From positions 40,238 through 104,237 of the forward strand of contig CAUYUJ010000163.1 of the NCBI GenBank assembly GCA_963575745.1: a stretch of 64,000 nucleotides of DNA, given 5' to 3'. Under the pieces are notes generated by a model. The model saw only the letters and a program-made list of their open reading frames with translations, was not told the origin of the DNA and did not search any database. The position numbers and the translations under genes were made by a program. The stretch is from Prorocentrum cordatum (Eukaryota > Sar > Dinophyceae > Prorocentrales > Prorocentraceae). Shown piece by piece: positions 41,921 through 52,216 of this stretch (position 1 is its first letter; each line of letters starts with the position of its first letter).

Positions 41921-42827
41921 ATCCCTGCTGGCGCCCCCACTCCACGAGGGGCCAGAGCTGGGGGGCATGGCTCCTCCTTGGTGAGAAGCTCTCGTGGCTG
42001 GCCATGCGCTCCTCGGTTGCCTGCTGCGGGGCAGCTTCGCTGCCGTCGTTCGCGGCCCCCTGAGCTCGTGGAGGCACCGCTATACTCTCCAGCTGCGGTG
42101 ATAAAAAACAGGGGCCGAGCACAACGCTGCTTAGCTTGGTTTTGGCCCCTGTTCTGTTTCTCGTGTCGTGTTTCGCTGTCGTTCCATCGCGCCGTCCGTC
42201 TTTAGACGTTCGGCCCCGTTTCGGTGTTCGTTCTGAAGCGCCAGCGCGTTTTCTGCGTCGTTGTCCTCGGTCGCCGGAACAAGAAAAGCCCTGGCCCTGG
42301 GCGCCCACAGGGGAAGGCAGCAGCAGGAGCCTGGACACAATATCGATCGCCGACTCCTCGACGAAGAGAAATCGGTCATTGAGCATACAGTGGAAACCCA
42401 TGCCAAGAAACACCCTGCTTACCTCCAGGGTGCCCTGGGTTTCTTGGGTTCCGATGGTCTTGCTATGGGAAGCGCGACGTTCCCATGCCCAAATCAGTGG
42501 ACGTCCTGGGGTCTCAGGGCTGGGTTTCGTGTCGAAGCTTTCTTGTGGACTGGCCCCCACTGCGGCAGGCTCGCGTCGTGTCGACCAGCGGCGACCCCGC
42601 CAGCGGCGTTCAGCTTTGAACGCGGCAGGCGACCCAGAATCGTTCGACGTGGAACGACTCGGACGTTTCGGAGCTGGCCGATCGTTCAGAGTTTGAACGA
42701 TCCCCGCGGTGTCAGGAACCGACGCCGGAGTCGGCACGACACGAACCTGCCGTAAGCTTCCGGACGTCTGCTCGGACCTCTTGGGTCCACGTTGGGCCCC
42801 CTCTCTGCCCGCAGGTGCGGGCAGAGA
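41921..42827. other. No gene recognised
   Basis: Two overlapping plus-strand frames (42136-42696 and 42261-42755) look like ordinary composition, but I see no domain or repeat, and neither frame has a clear coding advantage. Confidence 0.25.
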
Positions 42828-42966
42828 GGGGGAGGAGGAGGAGGAGGAGGAGGAGGAGGAGGAGGAGGAGGAGGAGGAGGAGGAGGAGGAGGAGGAGGAG
42901 GAGGAGGAGGAGGAGGAGGAGGAGGAGGAGGAGGAGGAGGCGGAGGAGGAGGAGGAGGAGGGGGAG
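42828..42966. repeat. (GGA)n tract
   Basis: Nearly pure. It is bracketed by 'gttgggccccctctctgccc' on the left and 'gttgggccccctctcttggc' on the right, direct repeats at about 42791 and 42989. Confidence 0.9.
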
Positions 42967-43054
42967 GGGGAGGAGTCCGAGGTGGCCGCGTTGGGCCCCC
43001 TCTCTTGGCGGCGGCTCTGGCGCCACCCCTCGTGCCCGCGGAGCGCGCTCTTGG

Positions 43055-43095
43055 GGCAGGGGGCCTGGCGCCGATCCAAGAAGTGCCGCGCTGAC
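43055..43095. mobile_element. Fold-back element, right-end fragment
   Basis: 'ggcgccgatccaagaagtgc' then 'cgcgct' resembles the right arm of 11463-11593. Confidence 0.45.
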
Positions 43096-43109
43096 CTCCG
43101 AAAGTTTGT

Positions 43110-43302
43110 CGGGGGCGGAAAAGAGGGGGGTGACGACTAGGGGGGGGTGGATATCATGGCGTGGGCCATGATATCTCCCCAGATCTCATGGCGCCTCTTC
43201 TTATTTCATTACGTCCCTGGCCTCCCCGCTGGGCCGCGCACATGCCGCCGGTCATGATTTGCACCCCCCCCTCTTGGGCACCCCCCTCTTGGCCGCTCCC
43301 GA
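43110..43302. mobile_element. 194-bp element family, copy 2, with 6-bp target duplication
   Basis: 193 bp flanked by GTTTGT at 43104-43109 and 43303-43308. Centre 'atatcatggcgtgggccatgatat' type palindrome. Nearly identical to copy 3. Confidence 0.92.
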
Positions 43303-43329
43303 GTTTGTGCCGAGGTTGTTTTTCTGGAT

Positions 43330-43465
43330 GAGGGGGGGGGGAAACACACACATCGGCACAAGGAATCGTCGTTTCCCCCGAAGACGTGGGAAACTATGGG
43401 AAGTGGGGGGGGAAGACGGAAATCCCCCTATATATAACATGTATACATGTATATGTTATATATTT

Positions 43466-43496
<31 letters not shown>

Positions 43497-43500
43497 GCTC
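43330..43500 (+). mobile_element. ACACAGACAC-family left half, then TA-rich palindromes
   Basis: Left end to 'gaagtggggggggaagacgg' (43425), then 'acatgtatacatgt' and an (AT)n run to 43496 in place of the right half. Confidence 0.6.
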
Positions 43501-43599
43501 GGTCCCCCCCCAGCGACCCCCCAGCGCCTATGATCTTCATCCTCCTCCACGTTTGCAGAGCCAGGCCGCCTATTGGTGGCGAGACTCTGGGTTTCTTAT

Positions 43600-43974
43600 T
43601 GAACGTTGCCTGATAAGCCCACCTCTTTTTACTCTCCTTCTATTCGTTCATTCTCTTCCTTCGCCCCCTGCATGCCCCCTCCTCTCGCTCCTCGTCACGC
43701 TTCTCCTCCCCTCTCCTCTTCCTCCTCCTTTTGCTCCTCCTCCTCCTCATCGTCATCCTCCTCCTCTTCCTCATCTCCCCTTCTCTTCCCTCGCCCCTTG
43801 TATGCCGTCCTACTCCTACTCCTCGTCGCGCTTCTCTTCGCCCCCCCATTCTCCTCCTCCTCCTCCCCCTGTCATTTCTCTGTCCCTCTCTCTTGTTTTG
43901 CCCCGCTCGTTTTCGCCCGTCATTCTCACTTCTCTTCGTCATCAGCCCCTCTTGGCTCAAGTTGGCTTGTCATC
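43600..43974. repeat. C/T-rich tract
   Basis: 'cctcctcctcctcatcgtc' type sequence leading up to the ATG at 43975. It may be 5' leader or intron of the next gene. Confidence 0.5.
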
Positions 43975-44677
43975 ATGCCTGCCTCTTCGGAGGAAGCGCT
44001 TGACAGGAAGCGCACTGCCAACAGAAACAGGGCGCGGGTCAGAGCGGTCAAAAACTTCCTCAACAAGCCTTGGGTGAGGGAGTCGTTGAAAGAAACGGTG
44101 GCGCAGTTCAAGTGGAAGGCACACAGGGCCCTCTGCGACGCGCTAGCCGACGCAGCCAAAAGCTCCAACAAGTGCCTAGACCGCCTCTACGAGAAGAACA
44201 GGGTGTTGAGGGGCTTGTTTTCCACCACCACCCATATGTTGGAGGAGGAGGGGGAGGGCGAGGATAATGAGAAGGCGGGCCCCCTCTCCCTCCATTGTAT
44301 GGTAGTGGTAGTGCAAAACAGAACACGCCCACCAGGTGCTCATGGAGAAACTGGAGGCGACGGGCAAGAGAGAGCTGGAGCTGGAGGGCGAGCTCAAAGG
44401 CTTGCGGGGCGCGAAGCAGAAGCTGACTGCTGAGAACGGCAAGCGGGCGCAGCTCCTGGGAGAACTTCAGGCCGAGCTTGACCTAGCCAAGACTGCCCTC
44501 GCCACCTTCCGCTCGAAGCAGGCGCGCTTCAACCACTGGGCGACGCCCAAGGACAAGAAGCGCTGGGCCTGGCTGGCCCTGGGCCCCAAAAAGTGGACCG
44601 CGAGGGGCAATTCATCCTTGCGGGATGGTTGCATGGGCGCACAGCGAGGTGCGCGCGCGTTCTCGCGGCCCCGCTAA
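43975..44677 (+). CDS. Basic coiled-coil protein, two frames joined by an intron or frameshift
   Basis: The ATG at 43975 opens 'MPASSEEALDRKRTANRNRA' then 'VRAVKNFLNKPWVRESLKET' and a helical basic region to about 44241. A second frame (44336-44677, stop) continues with 'EKLEATGKRELELEGELKGL' and 'LLGELQAELDLAKTALATF', a heptad-like coiled coil, and a basic tail. Between them lies a purine-rich stretch ending in 'cgcccaccag'. An intron of 94 nt from a GA donor at 44242 to the AG at 44334-44335 would join the frames; GA donors are known in dinoflagellate introns, but the purine repeat makes the donor ambiguous and a simple frameshift is also possible. Composition is non-repetitive and third positions are GC-rich in the called frames. 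I recognise no family; a structural or nucleic-acid-associated role would be a guess. Confidence 0.45.
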
Positions 44678-45465
44678 CGAAAGCAAATGCTGACGCATTA
44701 TAGTCCGCCTGTTGTCATGTGCGTCGGCATTGCGTCAGCGCCGAGCGAAACCAAACCGAACTTCACCACCGTGGCCGCAGCAGTGGCCAACGAGGGGGAT
44801 CTTATTCAGGATCCCCCCATCTCACGACAAAGAAGACCGGCGTTGGCGCGCTGGTTTGAAACGCGGTTTGGCGACGTGCGATTATAAACGAGACAGCGTC
44901 GCATGTCGTTGCCGTGCCCACAGCAGTGGGCGTGGATATTGAATAATATCCCCCCATCTGACGCGTGCCTACTTAGCTAAATGTATATGGTAGACTGTAG
45001 CTAGCGACGACGACGGCGTCGTACGAGTCGCTCGCCTTTGCGCGGGCGCTGTGCCAGACACTGGCGCGCGCTCTGGGATTGCCAGCGCACGTTGCGTCAA
45101 AACCAAAAGAGAACGCGTTGGGCCGTAACCAGAAGAGGACGCTTTGGGAACCCATTTTTGGGGTTCCCATGTCTGGCGGTTTCGCGAATGACATTAACCT
45201 TAAGTTTTTCATATCCGCAAGGGCTTCGCCCCCTGCCGCCGGCCCCCTCTCTCGGAGAATGGGCCATGGAAGAGCTAAGTCATGAGGCTTTGGCGCTGTC
45301 GTGCAGCAGTGTCGGAACTTCATGCGAGGCCGATTCGCAATCGGCAAAACCAACTGATCACAAGAGGGGCTACCGCACAGGGCGATTGGTAAGACGTGTA
45401 TGGTTTACGAGCTTGGTTACCACACCTTGGGATTTAAGGGCCGAGGGAGTACTCGCAGTTTGGGT
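44678..45465. other. No gene; two short hairpins followed by 'ccccatct'
   Basis: 'gggggatcttattcaggatc' then 'ccccccatct' (about 44793-44822) and 'ggatattgaataatatcccc' then 'ccatct' (about 44934-44958) are paired hairpins with the same suffix, perhaps a duplicated element end. Confidence 0.35.
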
Positions 45466-46262
45466 TACCACGCCTTGCGATGGATGTGCGTGAGGGGTGG
45501 CGCCGAATTTCAGAAATGTGGCAAATCCATTGTGTTTTTGGACCCTGACCCCGCGGATCTGCGTGAGGGGTGGCGCCGGATTTTCAGAAATGTGGCAAAT
45601 CCCTTGTGTTTTTGGACCCTGACCCCGCGGATCTGCGTGAGGGGTGGCGCAGAATTTCAGAAATGTGGCAAATCCCATGTGTTTTTGGACCCTGACCCCG
45701 CGGATCTGCGTGAGGGGTGGCACCGATTTTGAGAAATGTGGCAAATCCCATGTGTTTTTGGACCCTGACCCCGCGGATCTGCGTGAGGGGTGGCACCGAA
45801 TTTGAGAAATGTGGCACATCCCATGTGTTTTTGGACCCTGACCCCGCGGATCTGCGTGAGGGGTGGCACCGAATTTCAGAAATGTGGCGAATTCCTTATG
45901 TTTTTTGACCCTGACCCCGCGGATCTGCGTGAGGGGCGGCACCGGATTTTGAGAAATGTGGCGAATCCCATGTGTTTTTGGACCCTGACCCCGCGGATCT
46001 GCATGAGGGGTGGCACCGAATTTCCCTGACCCCGCGGATCTGCGTGAGGGGTGGCGCCGGATTTTCAGAAATGTGGCAAATCCCTTGTGTTTTTGGACCC
46101 TGACCCCGCGGATCTGCGTGAGGGGTGGCACCGAATTTCAGAAATGTGGCAAATCCCTTGTGTTTTGGCGCGGATCTGCGTGAGGGGTGGCGCCAGATTT
46201 TGAGAAATGTGGCAAATCCCATGTGTTTTTGGACCCTGACCCCGCGGATCTGCGTGAGTGGT
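45466..46262 (+). repeat. 73-74 bp satellite, about 10-11 copies
   Basis: The unit runs 'ggaccctgaccccgcggatc', 'tgcgtgaggggtggcaccga', 'atttcagaaatgtggcaaat', 'cccatgtgttttt'. Starts at 45540, 45614, 45687, 45760 and 45833 give spacings of 74, 73, 73 and 73. Two copies near 46020-46030 and 46165 are truncated. Periodic open frames on both strands follow from the repeat. 'gcgtgaggggtgg' is weakly like the 89-bp satellite. Confidence 0.92.
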
Positions 46263-46841
46263 GTTGATTTCGAGCCCCCCCAGCAATTCAGACAACGCGC
46301 CCAGGTGAGGCTAAAAGTCTTGTTTGCCCCCCCCCCCCCCCCTCGCGCGGTCAATCAATTAGTTACAGTAACCAGCAAGAAGTCAACTAGTTACAGTAGC
46401 CAGCAATAAGCAGAACTGTAACACTGGAAACTACAAACTACGACTGGCACAGGAAACTGCGAATCACGTGCCTCGCAGCCTGGTGGCCCCACAAGGGGGC
46501 CGGCGGATATTAAATCATGTAGTCGTCGCCACCGCCTCCGCTCGCCTTCCTGCCCCGTCCGCTCCCTGTTGCCACTGGCGTTCAGGCCTTCCAGGGTGTT
46601 CAGACCCCCAGTAAGGTTCCCCGATGCAGGTTTGATCGCGTGGCTTTCGAATATGCGTTTGTGCCGCGCGCCATGCCTGGCCGCGTTGGCGACGTCGTTC
46701 CGCCCGACGCGGCGCGGCGCAGGGCGGGGCGCTTGCAGGCTCAGCGCTTGGCTGCTGGCGAGGACTAGCAGGCGAAGGGCGGGGGGCGGGGAATGGAGTT
46801 TTGGAATGCATTGCCCCGTTTGCATCTAGTTTGAAAAGCAA
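46263..46841. other. No gene recognised
   Basis: A C run at 46329-46342 and the doubled 'ctagttacagtagccagcaa' type repeat at 46365-46405. Frames here lack a known domain. Confidence 0.35.
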
Positions 46842-47980
46842 TTGCGTTTGCCCCAGGATCGGTTCAACGTGTGCGTGTGGCCCGTGAACGTTGAAGTGGG
46901 GGACAGCGGCGACCCGTTCCTGACCCCTGGCTTTCGCGGCAACCGGTGGGTGGCGAACGATCTCGCGTTCGGCGACGTCATCGTCCGTCAGTGCATGTGC
47001 ACGGAAGTTGTGGCCCTTTGCGTTGGATGCGATTATCGCGTGCGCGCCTCGTTAGCCGCGGTGCCGCGATCGTTGTTCTCCTCCGCGATCAGCCCGATCG
47101 GTCTGCCGAAAGCGGTTGGAGATCGACAGCCCTCTCCGCGATCGGCTCGAACGATCTGTCGCGGATCGTGGCCCGCTCGATAGCGACGCGGGTTTCCGAC
47201 CTGCGGCGGGCTCCGAGGGGCGCGCCTGCACTGTGGCTTTCACTTCCCCTGATTTCCCTGGGTGGGGCGACGTGGCGGAGGTTTCTTGGACGACGACTTG
47301 GGGCTTCATGGAGCGGGTCGCGATGGCGTCGCTCATGCTGCCCCGCCATCGCGACGTGGTTTTCGACGTGGGCGGCGGTGAGCTGTCCAACCGACAGCGC
47401 GTTGGCCCGCCATTCGGCCCGCGCGCTTCGGCGTTCCGCTACTTCCGAGGCGCAGAGGGTGAGCGGCAGCATGGCGCTTCTCTTGGGCGATTATTTTCTA
47501 CGCGGTAAGAAAGGGCGCGCGCGCGCGCGCGCTGAGCACCGCGGGATAAGATCGGAGTTCGCGTTGGCGGTTCGCCCATTTCCTTTGACAGACGGCCGTT
47601 GCCCGATCTCCCCCCCCCCCCCCCTAGTAGTCGTAGTCGTAGTCGTGGTCTCAGAAGTCACAGTCGGGCAACCAGTCTTTTCGCTGCGCCCTGACAATGC
47701 AGCTCTACGTTGGCTCAAGACCTGGCAGCGCGACTGCCGCGTGGCCTCCGATATCTTTCGCCCGTGGCTCCCAAGGGAGTTGCCGAGGCGCCCGACGTGC
47801 CGGCGCAGGGGGCGAAGTACTTGGAGCTGTGGCTCGGGAAGGCCGATCACTCGAGAGGAAGTGTGGAACCATGCTAAGACTAAGGAGAAGGCCGTCGTCC
47901 TCGGCAAGCCCGACGTCCAGGGCGACTTGAGCCGCGACCCCGTCGGGTCCACGTCGTTGTTCGGCCTGCCATCAAGCAGT
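46842..47980 (+). pseudogene. Broken reading frames upstream of the 48-51 kb ORFs, unknown
   Basis: Protein-like segments occur in several frames: 'DRFNVCVWPVNVEVGDSGDP' near 46860-46920, 'FTSPDFPGWGDVAEVSW' near 47240-47290, 'LRPDNAALRWLKTWQRDCRV' near 47690-47745, and a segment leading into the next ORF near 47950-47982. A C run (47610-47624) and GTA/GTC repeats interrupt them. Codon composition suggests one or more decayed or intron-split genes read on the plus strand. I recognise no family. Confidence 0.3.
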
Positions 47981-47982
47981 GG

Positions 47983-48893
47983 GTGTACAAGCCGAGGCAA
48001 TGCACTCGGCGCGTTGTCGACGTGATCACGGGCGCCATTGGCTTGGGCGCCGTGGCGTGGGATGCTGTGAAAAAAAAGATCATGGCAGTGGGCAGGCGCA
48101 AAGTCTTGCCGCCCCCGCTCGGCTACAATGACACTGAGGACGAGCTGCCTTGCACGCTGAACATCTTGATTTGCAAGCATCCCTCAGAACCAGGGCCACG
48201 CGTCATTGTGAAGCACTTTTCGTTTCCCGGAAAGGGCCACGCCATGTGCGCGGTCAAGGAGAACCTCGTCCAGGGCGACCCTTGCACGATCGATTGCAAG
48301 CCAGATGTGTTCAACAGTTTGCGCGCGTTCCAACTTATGATCGAGCGGCTCGGCGGGTTATTGTTCCGCTATTGGAGGTTCGAACGCCGAGGTTCGCTGA
48401 GCGTGCCTCTCGGAGGGCGACGTGGCGCAGAGGAGGGGGGGGGTTTGCCGACGGGATGCAGCGCGTCAAAGACGAGGCGCCGCGCGCGAATTGGGACGGC
48501 GAGCAGTTGTTATGGGTGGAGCAGGAATACGTCGACCCAGACTTCCCGCTCCAGCACGTGAAGAAGGAGTTCGTTTGCAAGGTTCTCCAGATTCTCAAGG
48601 ACCGCGACCACTTCGCGGCCAAGGAGACGTACTACCCCTTGTTGAAGGGGGGCATTCGGCCCGAGTACCAGCCCGTCGTTGACAAGATCATCCGCGCGCT
48701 TCTCGGCAGCGCCGCCCTCCTGATTGGCGAGGCCAAATTCGGGGAGACCCCTCTGATGTATATTATGGCCATGGCGCTGGCCAGGTACCATGCAGACTGC
48801 GCGAACGAGGCGCGCGGCCGCGCGGTTGCCGCCCTAGCAGTGCGCGTGGCTTCCGAGATGGACTTCTTCAGGGGAGAGGTCAGAGGGATTTGA
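47983..48893 (+). pseudogene. Unknown protein, frameshifted at a G run
   Basis: The first frame (from 47983, probably open upstream) gives 'VVDVITGAIGLGAVAWDAVK', 'LGYNDTEDELPCTLNILICK' and 'FNSLRAFQLMIERLGG'. After the run of nine G near 48436 the coding character moves to another frame: 'NWDGEQLLWVEQEYVDPDFP', 'LLKGGIRPEYQPVVDKIIRA' and 'ARGRAVAALAVRVASEMDFF', ending at 48893. A one-base length change in the G run would restore a single frame of about 300 codons, so this may be a sequencing or polymerase-slippage indel. The next ORF starts 12 nt downstream in the same orientation. I recognise no family; helical, Ala-rich composition in the second half. Confidence 0.4.
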
Positions 48894-48905
48894 GGATTAT
48901 GACCA

Positions 48906-49919
48906 TTGCACTTCCGCACCTTGGTCGGAAGCGCAACCCTGTTTCGCCAGAGCCCTCTGGAGGTCGGAGGGGCGCGCCCCCCCTGCGTCTTCGACGACGG
49001 GGGCCTGGCTGACCAGAGGCCCCGCGTGCTGAAGGCATTCTTCGACCCAACCCAGGTCGAGTCGAATGTATGCGTCCGTTGGGGCGCGGCTAAACTCAAA
49101 AGGAACCAAGCGAGCTTCGGCAGCGACAACGAGTATGATGCCGCCGCGGAGCCGACGCCGACTGATGGGGCCTTCGCCGCGACTTCAAGGAACAAGGAGG
49201 CCCGCACTACGTCCTACCACGTCGTGATGGTCAAGCCCGCGTTCCCAAATAACCTCTCCCTGAGCAACATTGGCGCCATGCTCAAACGTTGCAACATCCT
49301 GCTCAACACGACGCAGAACGTTTACTTCCGCCCAGCGGGCGCGATCGCCGTCGTGGAGAAGGTGCCCCTCAAGGGCGGCTACATCACGCCTGAGGCGGGC
49401 ACGTGCCTCCAGAACTTCTTGCGGAACAACGCGCGGCGCAACCAGGAGGACTTCGACAACCTCTTGGCTTTCGAGAAGCGCGACATGTTGAAGCTCATGG
49501 GGGAGGCCAGAGCGCAGTATAATCAGGGCGGGGCCGAGCCCGCCGAGGAGCCCGCCGCGGAGCCCGCCGCGGTTTCGCCGCAGCCCGCTGCGTCGCCCAA
49601 TCCCGATGGGGAAGAGCATGGCTTGGGCTCAATGTTCCAGGAGGAGGGGGAGGGCGCATTTGGCTTCGGCGGCGGCATGGGCGCCGCGCCAGAGGCGATG
49701 CCAGCCCCCCCCCCCCCCCACCAAGCCAGTGAAGGCGGGCCAGGCGTGTGGAAGCGCAAGTTGAGCGGCGGCGGCGGAGTCATCAATCTGTGTTCTCCGT
49801 CACCGAAGAAGGTCCGCGTGGGCGCAAATAAGTCTCGGGGGCAAGAGAAGGCCAAGCTTGACGGCTTGATCTCGCAGTTCTCGGACGGCGTGGCAAGCGG
49901 CGCCGCGTCGAGCTCGTGA
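48906..49919 (+). CDS. Unknown 337-codon ORF with acidic/Pro/Ala tail and basic patch
   Basis: Continuous frame. A conserved-looking core, 'SYHVVMVKPAFPNNLSLSNI', 'LLNTTQNVYFRPAGAIAVVE', 'GYITPEAGTCLQNFLRNNAR' and 'FDNLLAFEKRDMLKLMGEAR', is followed by a low-complexity PAEEPAAEP region, a Gly/Phe patch, 'SPKKVRV' (a possible nuclear localisation signal near residue 295) and a Ser/Ala tail. The start may be upstream of the first non-ATG codon given. Third positions are strongly G/C. It lies between the frameshifted ORF and the transposase remnant, all on the plus strand with short gaps, so the three may belong to one mobile element or gene cluster. I do not recognise a family. Confidence 0.45.
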   Translation: MHFRTLVGSATLFRQSPLEVGGARPPCVFDDGGLADQRPRVLKAFFDPTQVESNVCVRWGAAKLKRNQASFGSDNEYDAAAEPTPTDGAFAATSRNKEARTTSYHVVMVKPAFPNNLSLSNIGAMLKRCNILLNTTQNVYFRPAGAIAVVEKVPLKGGYITPEAGTCLQNFLRNNARRNQEDFDNLLAFEKRDMLKLMGEARAQYNQGGAEPAEEPAAEPAAVSPQPAASPNPDGEEHGLGSMFQEEGEGAFGFGGGMGAAPEAMPAPPPPHQASEGGPGVWKRKLSGGGGVINLCSPSPKKVRVGANKSRGQEKAKLDGLISQFSDGVASGAASSS

Positions 49920-50192
49920 ACTTGCGAGGGGAGGCGTCGGCAGGGGCATGCTATCATGCGCGTTCGCATTATTAACATTCCATTGTTTGTGAGGTGATTT
50001 GCATCTGGCCGCGGAAATGCTGGTTCGCGCAACTTGTTCTCAGTCCAGCGATCGTCTTATCATCCCGTTGTCTTGGCTTCCACATATGTCAAGAGGCCCG
50101 CCGACCATGTCCGCGGCGATTTCGTCTCGAGAGGTTCGCTGTTCAGCTGCCGAACGCGTCGCGCGGCCCGCGCGAGCTGCGAGCTGGTGGCG

Positions 50193-51253
50193 ATGGGCAA
50201 GGCGTTGCCTGCTGCCAAGAGGGGCAAGGCCCGCGCTGCCGCGCAATCTCAGGTTACCGCCAGGAGGCCAGCGGCGGCGCCCTCCGTCTTGAAGATGCCA
50301 GCGGCTGCCGACCAGCTCGGCGCGCCCAAGAACGTGCCGTGCGTGCGCCGCGGGGCCCCGACCAAGAATATTTGCCATGCGCAGGCCACGTGGGCGAGGT
50401 CCCTCAAGGATTTCGTGCACATGCCCGCGAAGACTATCATCGACAAGCTGACGCACGACAAGATCCTCCCTGCTTGGAAGGGCGTCGCGTGCCCCTATTG
50501 CGGGAAAGGCACTCTTGGCTCTCTGAAGCACTACGCCGATTCGAATGGAGGGTGGGCCTACCGCTGCAACAGCAACGAGTGCAAGCGCCGCGTGCCCCCG
50601 CACGCTTTCCACCCCCTCTTCAAGTGCGGTGCGGGGCAGTCGCGCGTGAGCTTGGCAGATCAAGCTTCTGTGCTCTTCTGCTCAATTGCGAAATGCTCGC
50701 AGACTTCCGTGCGTTTTCTCTCGCGGAAGAATCATCAGTTCACGGGGGGCATCTGCGAGTCCTTGCACGCGGTGCGCGCCAAGAGCGTGGTCCAGCACGA
50801 GAAGAACATCAAGTTCGGCGCCGGCTTGCCCTGGGCGGACGTAGAAGCCGACGAAGTGGACATCGCCAAAGGAGAAGACCCCAACACAGACACTGCGACT
50901 GACAACCCTATCATCTGGGAGCAATGGGGCGGCATGGTTCAGCGCGGAGACCAGAAATCCCTAGTCTTGTTCAAGCTGGACCCAGCGAAGACAGAGGCGG
51001 GCGCCAGGCCCAGGCCCGACCCGCAAGCGCGATTGGAAGCCTCTGGCCTACAAATGGGCCCACAAGCGCAACATCGTACTGCACGCGGACGGAGCTGCGG
51101 AAACACCTAGGGACTAAGAAGACAGTGAACACCAAGATGCTGACTGACAAGATCCGCTCATACCAGTGGTTGTACTGGCACAGGGGCGAGGATTTGTGGC
51201 TGGCAACAGGGAAGACGCTGGAGGAGGCCTTCCTCAAGGAGCACTGCCAGTGA
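50193..51253 (+). pseudogene. ISXO2/IS1595-like (Merlin-type) DDE transposase remnant
   Basis: From the ATG at 50193 a zinc ribbon is seen: 'CPYCGKG' (C100, C103) and 'YRCNSNECKRR' (C125, C130), the N-terminal DNA-binding module of IS1595/ISXO2 transposases. The catalytic core begins with 'WADVEADEVDIAK', carrying the first Asp (D220), and 'WEQWGGMVQRGDQKS', matching the beta strand after it. A +1 frame change near 51015-51022 leads to 'WKPLAYKWAHKRNIVLHADG', with the candidate second Asp at 51085-51087. After a stop, a third frame holds 'LTDKIRSYQWLYWHRGEDLW', the C-terminal part, ending at 51253. The segment that should carry the last catalytic residue is absent or altered. Two frame changes and the missing core imply an inactive copy. 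Families of this kind are common in dinoflagellates. The assignment rests on motifs read by eye. Confidence 0.55.
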
Positions 51254-51294
51254 GCGGCGAGCGCTGTAGTCCCCGAAGAGTGCAGCACAACGCC

Positions 51295-51925
51295 TGCCAC
51301 GCAGCGTTTCCTTGCTCCGAGGCCCATGCGCGGCGTTTCGTTGATTCCCAGATGAGATAACTTTACAAACCTGTCATACACAGCGCTTTCTTCGTCCGAG
51401 GCCACGAAACGCTGTGTATGACGTTTTTTTTGGGGGGGCCTGGTCTTGGTATCGACGAAACGCTGTGTATGGCAGGTGCTTCTAGTTTTTCTGGTTTTCA
51501 GGTGCCGACAAAGCGGGGGGGGGGGGGTGCGGTGGGGTGACGCCGCGGCGAGCATTCCAGCTCTAGAAACCAGAAAAAAACAAAAACACCTTGTCATGCA
51601 GTGTTTCGTTGATTCCCAGACCAGAAAAACCAAACACAACTTGTCATGCACAGTGTTTTCTTGCTCGGAGACCACGAACCGCTGTGTAAGTAAGTTTTTT
51701 TTTTTTTTTTTTTTTTTTTTTTGTGGGGGGGGTTCTGGGTTTTCATGCGCCGACAAACAAGGGGGGGGGGGGGGGGGTGCGGTGGGGTGAGGCCGCGGCG
51801 AGCATTCCAGCTCCAGAAACCTGAAAAAACCAGAAAAACCTGTAATACACAGTGTTTCGTTGATTCCCAGACCAGAAAAACCAGAAAACATGTAATACAC
51901 AGCGTTTCGTGGCCTCGGCCGAAAC
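51295..51925 (+). repeat. Tandem repeat, about 250-270 bp unit, 2.4 copies
   Basis: 'cgttgattcccaga' recurs at about 51338, 51608 and 51859, and 'gccgacaaa' plus a G run and 'tgcggtggggtga.gccgcgg' at about 51507 and 51750. Sub-blocks 'aaacgctgtgtatg' and 'accagaaaaacc' repeat within the unit. A T run fills 51690-51722. Confidence 0.75.
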
Positions 51926-52099
51926 CGATATGCTTGCGCGCACGGTGCCCGTGACGGATGGGCCGAGCGGATGAGTTCGTCAGCCTGGATGGCAGGCCAA
52001 AGGTGAGTTGTGAAAAAAACGAAGGGCTTCAACGAAGCGATTCTGTGGATTCGTGCTTTGGGCGCTCTGGGGGGTCGCTGGGGGGGGGGGGGGGGGGGA

Positions 52100-52109
52100 C
52101 CGACCATGC

Positions 52110-52154
<45 letters not shown>

Positions 52155-52216
52155 AAGACGATGGGGAATCCGCGGATTTGTGTGCATTCATGTGTGTGTG
52201 TCTCTGGGCACCTTCA
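52100..52216 (+). mobile_element. TA run and right half of an ACACAGACAC-family element
   Basis: (AT)n from about 52110 to 52151, then 'ggaagacgatggggaatccg' and 'gtgtgtgtgtctctgggcac' with 'cttca'. Mirror image of the 43330 copy, where the left half is kept and the right half is replaced by TA. Confidence 0.55.

Noticed and set aside
44793-44958. Helitron 3' end hairpins
   Set aside because: Two hairpins with a shared 'ccccatct' suffix, but no CTRR end, no 5' TC end and no Rep/helicase nearby.
45466-46262. CRISPR array or repeat-protein gene
   Set aside because: Head-to-tail identical units without spacers; the frame drifts with 73/74-bp units.
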